The translations under genes were made by a program, and so were the position numbers. DNA of 64,000 bases. Source: Dyadobacter fanqingshengii (GTDB lineage Bacteria > Bacteroidota > Bacteroidia > Cytophagales > Spirosomataceae). The notes below the pieces were generated by a model. It had not been told where the DNA came from. It saw only the letters and a program-made list of their open reading frames with translations, and made no database searches. Shown here piece by piece: positions 16,663 through 24,415 of this stretch (position 1 is its first letter; every line of letters begins with the position of its first letter). The stretch is from NCBI RefSeq assembly GCF_023822005.2, contig NZ_CP098806.1, positions 1,736,001 to 1,800,000 on the forward strand. Direction: 5' to 3'.

Positions 16663-17880
16663 ATGAAAAAAATTGGAATCTTGTTTGGAATGGAAAACAC
16701 TTTTCCAAACGCATTTATTGAAAGAGTAAATAGCAAAGACAGCGGTTTCATCGCAGAAGCCGTAACGATTGATAAAGTAGTGCAGGCCGATCCAACCGAG
16801 TATGCGGTGATCATTGATCGTATTTCCCAGGATGTGCCTTTTTATCGTGCATATTTGAAAAACGCCGCGTTATCTGGCACGGCGGTCATTAATAACCCTT
16901 TTTGGTGGAGTGCCGATGAGAAATTCTTTAATAATGCATTGGCTGAAAAAATAGGCGTTCCTGTGCCGAAAACGGTGCTGCTCCCTTCGAAAGAGCGTCC
17001 TGAAAATACTTCCGAGACTTCATTCCGTAACCTGGCATTCCCGATGGCGTGGGAAGAAATATTCCAATACATTGGTTTCCCGGCTTACATGAAACCGCAC
17101 GATGGCGGCGGCTGGAAAAGCGTTTACAAGGTGGTGAACCCGCATGATATGTGGCATAAGCACGAGGAAACGGGCCAATTGGTGATGATGCTGCAAGAAG
17201 AAATTGAGTTTACAGATTATTTCCGTTGTTACTGCATTGGCCAGAAGGAAGTGCTGATTATGCCTTACGAGCCGAGAAATCCACACCATTTGCGGTATGC
17301 GGCAGAGATGAAGGCAACAGGCGAAGAAGGCGAAAAGCTTTTGGAAACAATAAAAGATTATACGCTGAAACTGAACATTGCATTAGGGTATGATTTCAAC
17401 ACCGTAGAATTTGCAGTGAGGGACGGCATTCCTATCGCCATTGACTTTTGCAATCCGGCACCGGACGCGGACATTTATTCCGTTGGTCGCGACAATTTTG
17501 AATGGGTTGTGGAAGCAGCGGCTAATATGGCCATCGAAAGGGCAAAAACCCAAGTTCCCGGACAGACAAACCTGACATGGGGAACATTTGTGAAAGATTC
17601 ACTTGGAATGTCTGCGCCAACAGCGCCAGCGCCGGTTTCTGCTCCTGCTGAAGTGGAATCTGCAAAAGCACCAGAACCTGTCGCTGCAACCGCGCCGGAA
17701 AAAGCTCCGGCCTCAGCAAAAGAAGTTAAAGTAAAAACCGTTGCGCCGAAAAAAGCGCCGAAACTGGTTGAGGATAAGGGCATATTACCGGTTCCCAGCG
17801 AACCAGCACCAAAAATTCCAACTAAAAAAGCGGCGGCGACAAAAGCGCCCGCAGCAAATTCCAAATTGAAAAAATCTTAA
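16663..17880 (+). CDS. ATP-grasp ligase with Ala/Pro/Lys-rich C-terminal tail
   Basis: This 405-residue protein has an ATP-grasp core in residues 1-315 and a disordered tail in about 317-405. Core features are a Rossmann-like N-terminus (KKIGILFGMENTFP), YMKPHDGGGWKSV at 142-154 as the ATP-binding Lys plus glycine-rich loop, MLQEEIEF at 176-183 for the hinge, and EFAVRDGIPIAIDFCNPAP at 249-267, which carries the metal-binding Glu/Asp/Asn triad. ATP-grasp enzymes activate a carboxylate as acyl phosphate and join it to an amine, thiol or hydroxyl. The tail is made mostly of A, P, K, V and E with repeated AP and KAP units, and it resembles linker or histone-H1-like sequence. Next to it lie an esterase and a COG2170 ligase, which suggests a multi-step ligation pathway. 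The substrate is unknown. Confidence 0.88.
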   Translation: MKKIGILFGMENTFPNAFIERVNSKDSGFIAEAVTIDKVVQADPTEYAVIIDRISQDVPFYRAYLKNAALSGTAVINNPFWWSADEKFFNNALAEKIGVPVPKTVLLPSKERPENTSETSFRNLAFPMAWEEIFQYIGFPAYMKPHDGGGWKSVYKVVNPHDMWHKHEETGQLVMMLQEEIEFTDYFRCYCIGQKEVLIMPYEPRNPHHLRYAAEMKATGEEGEKLLETIKDYTLKLNIALGYDFNTVEFAVRDGIPIAIDFCNPAPDADIYSVGRDNFEWVVEAAANMAIERAKTQVPGQTNLTWGTFVKDSLGMSAPTAPAPVSAPAEVESAKAPEPVAATAPEKAPASAKEVKVKTVAPKKAPKLVEDKGILPVPSEPAPKIPTKKAAATKAPAANSKLKKS

Positions 17881-17902
17881 TCCAACTCCATACGCACGCT
17901 TT

Positions 17903-19003
17903 ATGGCCTCTTTCACTCTGGGAATTGAAGAAGAATTTCAGACCATTGATCCTGTAACGAGGAATCTAAGGTCACATATGTCGAAGCTTGTAGAGGATGG
18001 GAAAATAACGCTCAAAGAGCGTGTAAAGGCCGAAATGCACCAGGCTGTTGTGGAAGTGGGAACCAACATTTGTCACAACATTCAGGAAGCGCGCGAGGAA
18101 GTTACTTATCTGCGCAAAATGATCCTGGATCTGGCCGAGAAGCAAAATTTGCAGGTCGCAGCAGCCGGAACGCATCCCTTTTCCGATTGGGTTGAACAGC
18201 TGATCACGCCTGATCCGCGCTATGACGAGATTATCGACGAAATGCGAGACGTGGCACGCGGCAACCTGATTTTTGGGCTGCACGTGCACGTAGGCATTGA
18301 AAACCGCGATGAAGCCATTCAGATTATGAATGCAGTTCGTTATTTTTTGCCGCACATTTATGCATTGTCGACCAATTCGCCTTTCTGGTGCGGCCGCAAT
18401 ACGGGTTTCAAATCCTACCGGTCAAAGGTTTTTGATAAATTCCCGAGAACAGGCATTCCGGATTCTTTTTCGAGCGCGGCGGAATATGACGAATATGTCA
18501 ATCTCCTGATCAAGACGAAATGCATCGATAATGCCAAGAAAATCTGGTGGGACATCCGGGTTCATCCTTTTTTTGACACCATCGAATTTCGCATGTGTGA
18601 TGTGCCTATGCGCACGGATGAGACGATTTGTCTGGCCGCCATTATGCAGGCGCTGGTCGCCAAAATTCATAAGTTGCACCGCATGAACCTGACATTCAGG
18701 CCTTACCACCGCATGTTGATCAACGAAAACAAATGGAGAGCTGCGCGTTACGGGATTCATGGAAAGCTCATTGATTTTGGTAAGCAGGAAGAAGTTGAGT
18801 ACAAACATTTGGTTGGCGAGTTACTGGAATTTATTGAAGATGTCATCGACGAACTGGGAAGCAGGACAGAGATCGATTACATTCATCAGATTATGGCGAT
18901 GGGAACTGGTGCAGACAGGCAACTGGCTGTTTTTGAACAAACTGGAAGCATGAATGCGGTGGTGGACTACATTGTTTCGGAAACGAAAATTGGCCTGGTG
19001 TAA
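17903..19003 (+). CDS. Carboxylate-amine ligase, GCS2 family (COG2170, YbdK-like)
   Basis: This 366-residue protein is a glutamate-cysteine ligase family 2 member with a glutamine-synthetase-type fold. Visible motifs are GIEEEF at 7-12, AAGTHPFSDW at 87-96 and HVHVGI at 127-132, all typical of the family, plus a conserved C-terminal DYI segment. YbdK of E. coli shows weak glutamate-cysteine ligase activity, but most members are uncharacterised amide-forming enzymes. It begins 22 bases after the ATP-grasp gene, in the same operon. A 109-base gap follows before the amidotransferase gene. True gamma-glutamylcysteine synthesis is possible, but no glutathione synthetase is evident, so a dedicated peptide-like metabolite is more likely. 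Confidence 0.93.
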   Translation: MASFTLGIEEEFQTIDPVTRNLRSHMSKLVEDGKITLKERVKAEMHQAVVEVGTNICHNIQEAREEVTYLRKMILDLAEKQNLQVAAAGTHPFSDWVEQLITPDPRYDEIIDEMRDVARGNLIFGLHVHVGIENRDEAIQIMNAVRYFLPHIYALSTNSPFWCGRNTGFKSYRSKVFDKFPRTGIPDSFSSAAEYDEYVNLLIKTKCIDNAKKIWWDIRVHPFFDTIEFRMCDVPMRTDETICLAAIMQALVAKIHKLHRMNLTFRPYHRMLINENKWRAARYGIHGKLIDFGKQEEVEYKHLVGELLEFIEDVIDELGSRTEIDYIHQIMAMGTGADRQLAVFEQTGSMNAVVDYIVSETKIGLV

Positions 19004-19112
19004 TAGGTTAATTTCAAAAAATGCGAACTAATAGTCCCTTAGGTTGTTAGAATGTTTAGCTGATTATTAATACATTATAACGTTTGCCTGCGCACGCGGC
19101 AACCCCTCTAAA

Positions 19113-19955
19113 ATGAATGATGATAAAAAACATTTCCGGATTGCCATTCTGGACATGTATAACGGGTTTGAGAATGAAGGAATGCGGTGTATCAAAAAGA
19201 TCATTACTGCATTCGGTGAGAATGAGTCTGTGCCCGTTGAATACACAATTTTTGATGTAAGACAAAAGCTGGAAATTCCGGGAATGCATTTCGACGCCTA
19301 TATTTCTACCGGCGGTCCCGGGAATCCTTCGCCGGTTGGTGAGCCTTGGGAAAAGCGGTTTTTTAATTTTTTAGACCAAATATTTCAATTCAATGCAAAC
19401 CGGCATAACAAGACAAAAAAGCATCTTTTCCTGATATGCCATTCCTTTCAGATGGCCTGCATTCACTGGCAGCTGGCAGGGGTTAGCAAAAGAAGAAAAA
19501 CCTCTTTTGGAACATTTCCAGTGCATAAAACAGCGCTGGGCAGAAAAGATTCTTTACTGAGTGCATTAAGCGATCCTTTCTGGATCGTGGACTCCCGCGA
19601 TTTTCAGGTGACCCAACCTAACAAATTTAGGTTGGAAGATATGGGCGCGAAATTGCTTTGTCTGGAAAAGGTAAGGCCGCACGTTCCCCTTGACCGGGCA
19701 GTGATGGCCATTCGTTTTTCAAAAGAAATCGTCGGCACACAGTTTCATCCCGAGGCGGACGCGGAAGGTATGCTTCGTTACTTTTTGCGCGAAGACAAAA
19801 TGACCAGCATTATTGCGATGCATGGTGAGGCTAGATACAATGATATGATCTCGCATTTGAATGATCCGGACAAAATTATGATGACCGAAGCGGTTGTGAT
19901 CCCGGCGTTTTTGAAAAATGCATTGAACGAATCTTTCCTGCCTGCCTATGCATAA
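19113..19955 (+). CDS. Class I glutamine amidotransferase (stand-alone)
   Basis: This 280-residue protein has the class I glutamine amidotransferase triad: C109 in LICHSFQMA, H212 and E214 in TQFHPEAD. The oxyanion/early loop STGGPGNPSP is at 65-74. Class I domains hydrolyse glutamine and pass ammonia to a synthase partner. The elbow CHSFQ differs from the common CxGxQ form in having Ser in place of Gly. About 55 residues after the HPE motif form an extra C-terminal helical region not seen in minimal domains. The gene overlaps the next one by 8 bases, indicating translational coupling, so the protein downstream is the best candidate ammonia acceptor. The product is unknown. Confidence 0.9.
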   Translation: MNDDKKHFRIAILDMYNGFENEGMRCIKKIITAFGENESVPVEYTIFDVRQKLEIPGMHFDAYISTGGPGNPSPVGEPWEKRFFNFLDQIFQFNANRHNKTKKHLFLICHSFQMACIHWQLAGVSKRRKTSFGTFPVHKTALGRKDSLLSALSDPFWIVDSRDFQVTQPNKFRLEDMGAKLLCLEKVRPHVPLDRAVMAIRFSKEIVGTQFHPEADAEGMLRYFLREDKMTSIIAMHGEARYNDMISHLNDPDKIMMTEAVVIPAFLKNALNESFLPAYA

Positions 19956-21141
19956 GGAAGCCCGCGAAGCATTCAACCGCTCATTTACAGAAAGCAAATA
20001 CAAAGCGCTGGCCAATTCCTTCGAAACGGACTTTCCGGGCCAGCTGGATTTTCGCATAGCGGAAACGCCAATTTTTGTCCCGAAGGAATTGTTAGAGAAA
20101 ATTAACATTGCCTCGGAACAGATTATTGATACGTTGCGGTCGCCAGAATTTATATTCAATACAGAAAGGGCTGTTCCGGCGGATCAAAATGTGCCCAATG
20201 AAAACACGCACACGTCATTTCTGGCGATTGATTTCGCCATTTGCAAAGACGAGAAAGGAGAACTCACTCCGCAACTCATTGAATTGCAAGGCTTTCCTTC
20301 CGTGTTTGGTTATCAGGCATATCTATCTGAGGCCTTCAAAAAACACTTCGAAATCCCTGACAACTTCCGTTACAGCTTCGGCGCAGATTCCTATGAAGAA
20401 TATGTAGCCAAGTTGAAAGAATTAATCCTCGCGGGCGAAGATCCTGAGCAAGTAATTTTATTGGAAATTTTCCCTGAAAAACAGAAAACGAGAATAGATT
20501 TTGCGGTTACGGAATCAATGCTCGGTATCCAGCCGGTTTGTTACACCAAGTTAATCAAGGAAGGCAGAGACCTTTTCTACGAAAAAGATGGCAGGAAGAT
20601 CCAGATCAAAAGAATCTATAACCGCCTGATATTCGATGATTTACTTAATTATCCAGACTTAAAAACAAGCTATCATTTCACAGACGACGTGAATGTCAGC
20701 TGGGTTGGTCATCCCAACTGGTTTTTCAGGATTAGTAAATTTTCCATTCCATTTCTGAAAAGCGATTACATTCCGGAAACAAAGTTTGTAAGTCACTATG
20801 AGGGCAATTTTCCAGCAGATCTGGAAAATTATGTTTTGAAACCACTCTTTTCATTCGCCGGTTCTGGTGTTCAACTTCACGTTTCAGAATCAGACTTAGT
20901 GGCCATACCAGATCCGGAAAATTACATTTTACAGCGAAAAGTGGTTTATGAACCAGTGATTCAGGCACCGGACGGTTTAGTTAAATGTGAAATCCGAATG
21001 ATGTATGGCTGGAATGATAACGCAGACAAACCGGAACTGCTTATTTCATTGAGCCGGCTCAGTCGTGGGGAAATGATCGGCGTTCGCTTCAACAAGGATT
21101 TTACATGGGTTGGAGGCAGCGCGGCTTTTTTTGAAAAGTAA
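19948..21141 (+). CDS. Circularly permuted ATP-grasp-like protein
   Basis: I recognise no named enzyme for this 397-residue protein. Its motifs fit an ATP-grasp fold of the permuted, glutathionylspermidine-synthase-like sort: LIELQGFPS at 110-118 (acidic metal ligand after a strand), YVLKPLFSFAGSGVQ at 295-309 (Lys plus glycine-rich ATP loop), YILQRKVVYEP at 326-336, and VKCEIRMMYG at 345-354. The order of motifs, with the acidic LIELQG block before the Lys-rich loop, suggests permutation. It overlaps the amidotransferase gene by 8 bases and its stop lies just before a palindromic promoter. It probably ligates an amine or ammonia to a carboxylate in the same pathway as the upstream genes. Confidence 0.72.
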   Translation: MHKEAREAFNRSFTESKYKALANSFETDFPGQLDFRIAETPIFVPKELLEKINIASEQIIDTLRSPEFIFNTERAVPADQNVPNENTHTSFLAIDFAICKDEKGELTPQLIELQGFPSVFGYQAYLSEAFKKHFEIPDNFRYSFGADSYEEYVAKLKELILAGEDPEQVILLEIFPEKQKTRIDFAVTESMLGIQPVCYTKLIKEGRDLFYEKDGRKIQIKRIYNRLIFDDLLNYPDLKTSYHFTDDVNVSWVGHPNWFFRISKFSIPFLKSDYIPETKFVSHYEGNFPADLENYVLKPLFSFAGSGVQLHVSESDLVAIPDPENYILQRKVVYEPVIQAPDGLVKCEIRMMYGWNDNADKPELLISLSRLSRGEMIGVRFNKDFTWVGGSAAFFEK

Positions 21142-21170
21142 ATTATGTTTTATAAAAATTATAAATAAAA

Positions 21171-21185
21171 TACTTTTGAAAAGTA
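21171..21185 (+). promoter_or_regulatory. -7 element inside a perfect 15-bp palindrome
   Basis: TACTTTTGAAAAGTA is a perfect inverted repeat (7-bp arms, central G) and its left part TACTTTTG (21171-21178) is a perfect TAnnTTTG. It lies 13 bases upstream of the aminotransferase ATG. A repressor or activator could bind here, but no candidate is identified. Confidence 0.5.
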
Positions 21186-21198
21186 TTTAACATTTAGA

Positions 21199-22410
21199 AT
21201 GCATATATCCCACCGCCAACATTTTTTTGATCATTTAGCCCAAACCTCAGACTATCCACTTGCCTTAGAAATTGAAAAAGCGGAGGGCGTGTACATGTAC
21301 AGCCCGGATGGAAAGCGCTATATGGACCTCATTTCCGGGATTGCGGTCAGCAATGTAGGGCATCGGCACCCAAAAGTCCTCGCCGCAGTGCATGAACAAC
21401 TTGAAAAGCACATGCACTTGCTCGTATATGGTGAATTCGTGCAAAGTACGCAGGTGCAGCTTGCCAGGGCGCTCACAGAAACGCTACGTTTGGAAAGTGC
21501 AAATCCTTCCCCCTACGGCCTGATTGACAATGTTTATTTTACCAATTCTGGAACGGAAGCGGTCGAAGGTGCGATGAAACTGGCGAAGCGTTTCACCGGT
21601 CGTGATGAATTTGTTTCCTGCTTTAATGCGTACCACGGAGCTACCCAAGGCGCGCTGAGCCTTGCTGGAGCAGAATTTTTCAAACGAAATTTTCGTCCGT
21701 TACTTCCCGGCATAACCAATATCAAACATGGCTTTTTGCCCGATATTGAAAAAATAACGGATAAAACGGCCGCAGTGATCATTGAAATCATTGGTGGTGA
21801 ATCCGGGGTACGTGTGCCGGATGACGTGTATTTTCCTGCCTTGCGAGAAAAATGCAATGAAACGGGAGCCCTGTTGATTTTCGATGAAATTCAGACAGGA
21901 TATGGCCGTACGGGTTCGTTTTGGGCTTTTGAGCAGTTTGGCGCTTACCCGGACATTGTACTGAGCGCCAAAGCAATGGGTGGCGGCATGCCAATTGGTG
22001 CTTTCATGGCATCTCAACAAATTATGGGTGCCTTCAAAAACAATCCGATCCTGGGACACATTACCACATTTGGCGGGCACCCTGTGAGTTGTGCGTCTTC
22101 GCTAGCCGCATTGCAGGTTACATTAGAAGAAAATTTAGCGGCCTCGGCCAATGCAAAGGGCGACCTTTTTAAATCGTTATTAATTCATCCGGCGATTAAG
22201 GAAGTGAGAGGAAGAGGACTAATGCTGGCTGCGGAGATGGAATCTTTTGCGAAGTTGAAAAACACCATTGACCGCTGCATTGAACGGGGCGTTGTTACCG
22301 ACTGGTTTTTGTTCTGCGACAATGCCATGCGCATTGCACCGCCGCTTACCATCACGGAAGATCAGATCCGGGAGGCTTGTACTGTTATTTTGTCAGTTTT
22401 GAACGAATAG
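21199..22410 (+). CDS. Class III PLP-dependent aminotransferase
   Basis: This 403-residue protein belongs to the acetylornithine/ornithine/4-aminobutyrate aminotransferase group. Visible motifs are NSGTEAVEGAMKLAK (117-131), AYHG (144-147, aromatic stacking on PLP), FDEIQTGYGRTG (228-239, with D229 contacting the pyridine N) and LSAKAMGGGMPIGA (255-268, with Schiff-base Lys K258). It could be a biosynthetic ArgD-like enzyme or act on another omega-amine. It has its own -7 element and palindrome after the amidoligase cluster, and ends 6 bases before the epimerase-like gene. Whether it belongs functionally to the amidoligase pathway is open; it could supply an amino or keto substrate. Confidence 0.93.
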   Translation: MHISHRQHFFDHLAQTSDYPLALEIEKAEGVYMYSPDGKRYMDLISGIAVSNVGHRHPKVLAAVHEQLEKHMHLLVYGEFVQSTQVQLARALTETLRLESANPSPYGLIDNVYFTNSGTEAVEGAMKLAKRFTGRDEFVSCFNAYHGATQGALSLAGAEFFKRNFRPLLPGITNIKHGFLPDIEKITDKTAAVIIEIIGGESGVRVPDDVYFPALREKCNETGALLIFDEIQTGYGRTGSFWAFEQFGAYPDIVLSAKAMGGGMPIGAFMASQQIMGAFKNNPILGHITTFGGHPVSCASSLAALQVTLEENLAASANAKGDLFKSLLIHPAIKEVRGRGLMLAAEMESFAKLKNTIDRCIERGVVTDWFLFCDNAMRIAPPLTITEDQIREACTVILSVLNE

Positions 22411-22416
22411 GAACAT

Positions 22417-23295
22417 ATGAATTATTCAATTGAAAATCAGTTTTTGAAGATTTCCGTCCAGGAGCAAGGCGCTGAACTTTGCCAGATCCAGTCAACGGTA
22501 ACGGGTAAAGACTTTTTATGGGATGCTGATCCCGACGTTTGGGCGAGTTATGCTCCGGTGCTTTTCCCCGTAATTGGCGCGATTAAGGATGGATATGTCA
22601 ATTACAAAGGCAAGCAGTACGCCGTTCCGCGTCACGGTTTTATCCGGAATAATGCTGATGTTAAGCTAGTTGATCAAAGTGCTAATAGTCTAACATTTGG
22701 ATTGAAATTCAGTGAAAAGACATTGGAGATTTATCCTTTTGAATTTGAATTCCTCATCACATACAGCCTCAAAGAAAACCGGGTTATTGTGCATCATGAT
22801 GTAATCAATCACGGAACTGGTGAAATGCTATTTTCCCTCGGCGGACATCCGGCGTTCAAATGTCCGCTTCACGATGATGAAGCTTATGAAGATTACTATC
22901 TTGAATTCTACGCCGTTGAAAACGACTCGACCTGGCTTTTGGAAAAGAATGGCTTAGTAGGAAATACAACCAGACCAGTTCTCGAAAACACGAATGTCCT
23001 GCATTTGAACAAACATTTGTTCAACAATGACGCATTGATCTTCAAACATTTAGTCTCAAAGGAGGTCAGTCTGCGCAGTACAAAATCGTCACAAGTAATC
23101 ACGCTCCATTTCGACGACTTTAAATATCTCGGCATATGGGCGAAACCCGGCGGCCACTTTGTCTGTATAGAACCCTGGCTAGGCATTGCTGACAATGCTG
23201 ATTCGGATCAAAATTTTGAAACGAAGGAAGGGATCTTGAGACTTGCTGCCGGTGAAAGGTTTGCTGCTAAGTTTGAGATTGAGGTTTCTGAATAG
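22417..23295 (+). CDS. Aldose 1-epimerase family protein (LacX-like)
   Basis: This 292-residue protein has the beta-sandwich of the galactose mutarotase family. Visible features are LFPVIGAIKDG at 49-59, PRHGFIRN at 71-78 (catalytic His region), SLGGHPAFKCP near 144-154 (second His) and a late CIEPWLGIAD with the catalytic Glu. LacX-like proteins convert anomers of sugars or act on sugar phosphates, and their exact substrates are mostly unknown. It follows the aminotransferase by 6 bases, so the two are probably cotranscribed. The cytoplasmic location is inferred from the absence of a signal peptide. The HicB antitoxin gene is convergent and 9 bases away. Confidence 0.9.
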   Translation: MNYSIENQFLKISVQEQGAELCQIQSTVTGKDFLWDADPDVWASYAPVLFPVIGAIKDGYVNYKGKQYAVPRHGFIRNNADVKLVDQSANSLTFGLKFSEKTLEIYPFEFEFLITYSLKENRVIVHHDVINHGTGEMLFSLGGHPAFKCPLHDDEAYEDYYLEFYAVENDSTWLLEKNGLVGNTTRPVLENTNVLHLNKHLFNNDALIFKHLVSKEVSLRSTKSSQVITLHFDDFKYLGIWAKPGGHFVCIEPWLGIADNADSDQNFETKEGILRLAAGERFAAKFEIEVSE

Positions 23296-23304
23296 GGTTC
23301 AGAA

Positions 23305-23700
23305 TTATAATTCGACAGCCAAAAGCTCACTGCCGAGCCGATGCAGCGCAGCCTCGATCCGCTTTGCCTGCGCTGCTCTCGGCTTCTTTAAGCCAGAGGC
23401 ATAATGGTTTAGCTGCTTTTCGTTCATTCCTGTCAATCGTGCAATGCCTGTTTGGCTAAAAATACCCTTATAGTATTCCAGGAGGCTCTCTACATCAAAT
23501 TTCCAAACAATTTCATAATCTCCCTTCAATGCTGTTGGAATATTTTTATCATCAAATGATTTAACAATTTCAATGCATTCGAGAATCGATTGCTTTACTT
23601 GATCGATTGTTTCTCCACCTCCATTGATCTTGTCGACATTATCACCATATGCCCAAAAGAAGTCTTTGCTCCGTTCAATAATGACGCGAATCTTTTTCAT
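23305..23700 (-). CDS. hicB: HicB-type antitoxin
   Basis: This 131-residue protein has a HicB-like N-terminal part (residues 1-70: ERSKDFFWAYGDNV and a GGGETIDQVKQSI segment) and a C-terminal helix-turn-helix (about 85-125: TGIARLTGMNEKQLNHYASG). The HTH type resembles that of HTH_3/XRE proteins, which usually autoregulate their operon. HicB neutralises HicA and represses hicAB. The gene lies 6 bases downstream of the hicA stop, in the toxin-first order typical of hicAB. Some residues of the HicB degenerate RNase fold differ from E. coli HicB, so the N-terminal assignment rests partly on context. Confidence 0.85.
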   Translation of the reverse strand: MKKIRVIIERSKDFFWAYGDNVDKINGGGETIDQVKQSILECIEIVKSFDDKNIPTALKGDYEIVWKFDVESLLEYYKGIFSQTGIARLTGMNEKQLNHYASGLKKPRAAQAKRIEAALHRLGSELLAVEL

Positions 23701-23706
23701 ATGACT

Positions 23707-23886
23707 TTATTTTAAATTCATTTTTTTAACTGTCTTTAATCGAATCCCCTCAGCCATTTCCTTTGACCCATGATAAGCGACGGTGTAAGTTTCCTCCCCT
23801 TTCTGGTAAATATAATGGCTGCCATTCGACCTGATGCAAACCCAACCATTCCTGCGAATGAGCCGGTGAAACTCTGATGACTTCAT
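23707..23886 (-). CDS. hicA: HicA-type mRNA interferase toxin
   Basis: This 59-residue protein, started at the ATG at 23886, is a HicA with the dsRBD-like fold. The hallmark GSHYIY at 22-27 supplies the catalytic His (H24), and the protein is Lys/Arg-rich with VAYHGSKEM later. An upstream in-frame start would add a hydrophobic stretch (to 23934) and would run through the promoter, so the shorter start is preferred. HicA cleaves mRNA independently of ribosomes when free of HicB. A minus-strand -7 element lies 24 bases upstream of the start. Confidence 0.9.
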   Translation of the reverse strand: MKSSEFHRLIRRNGWVCIRSNGSHYIYQKGEETYTVAYHGSKEMAEGIRLKTVKKMNLK

Positions 23887-23910
23887 TGTTAGTGTGAGTA
23901 ATGTGCGTTC

Positions 23911-23918
23911 CAAAAGTA
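23911..23918 (-). promoter_or_regulatory. -7 promoter element (TACTTTTG) of hicAB
   Basis: This perfect TAnnTTTG on the minus strand lies 24 bases upstream of the hicA ATG. Its position supports the short hicA start. Confidence 0.6.
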
Positions 23919-23950
23919 TACAATAATATACCATTTACAAATCACGCACA

Positions 23951-23975
23951 AAAAAAACCTCCGAACGGAGGTTTT
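23951..23975 (-). terminator. Terminator of trxA
   Basis: The stem AAAACCTCC (23954-23962) / GGAGGTTTT (23967-23975), loop GAAC, has a run of A at 23951-23957 giving the U tract for the minus-strand trxA transcript. It also separates trxA from hicAB. Confidence 0.82.
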
Positions 23976-23996
23976 CAATTATTTAACGGAACAAAT

Positions 23997-24329
23997 CTAA
24001 ACCGTAGCTTCAATCTGTGCGTTTAATTTATCTTCCAAAGTTGTTTTTGGCACAACGCCTACAACTTTATCTACTAACTGTCCGCCTTTAAAGATCATCA
24101 AAGTTGGGATACTGCGGATACCGAATTTAGCTGGCACCGACGAGTTCATATCCACATCCATTTTACCAATAACAGCCTTTCCTTCATACTCACCAGCAAG
24201 CTGTTCTACAACCGGCCCGATCATCTTACAAGGACCGCACCACTCAGCCCAAAAGTCTACAAGTACTGGCTTATCTCCCTGAATGAGATCTTCAAAGGTG
24301 CTATCGGTAATTTCAAGTGCTTTTCCCAT
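23997..24329 (-). CDS. trxA: Thioredoxin
   Basis: This 110-residue thioredoxin has the redox motif WCGPCK with C31 and C34, the upstream VLVDFWAEW strand, the conserved D/K surroundings, the cis-Pro segment SIPTLMIFKGGQ near 75-86 and no signal peptide. It reduces protein disulfides in the cytoplasm and is recharged by thioredoxin reductase, which is not in this window. The gene lies 86 bases downstream of dnaE and is closed by its own terminator, so it could be the last gene of a dnaE-trxA unit or be separately expressed. Confidence 0.97.
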   Translation of the reverse strand: MGKALEITDSTFEDLIQGDKPVLVDFWAEWCGPCKMIGPVVEQLAGEYEGKAVIGKMDVDMNSSVPAKFGIRSIPTLMIFKGGQLVDKVVGVVPKTTLEDKLNAQIEATV

Positions 24330-24415
24330 GTCGAAAAAATGTCTAATGTTTTTTTATTAATCTGATGTAATAAGGATTATAAGTAACTAAAAGTTCCTGA
24401 TTCTACCTCATCCGG

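Noticed and set aside
17475..17864. 129-codon minus-strand frame with Ala/Gly-rich sequence opposite the ATP-grasp tail
   Set aside because: It is the reverse of the low-complexity A/P/K tail and is explained by that composition.
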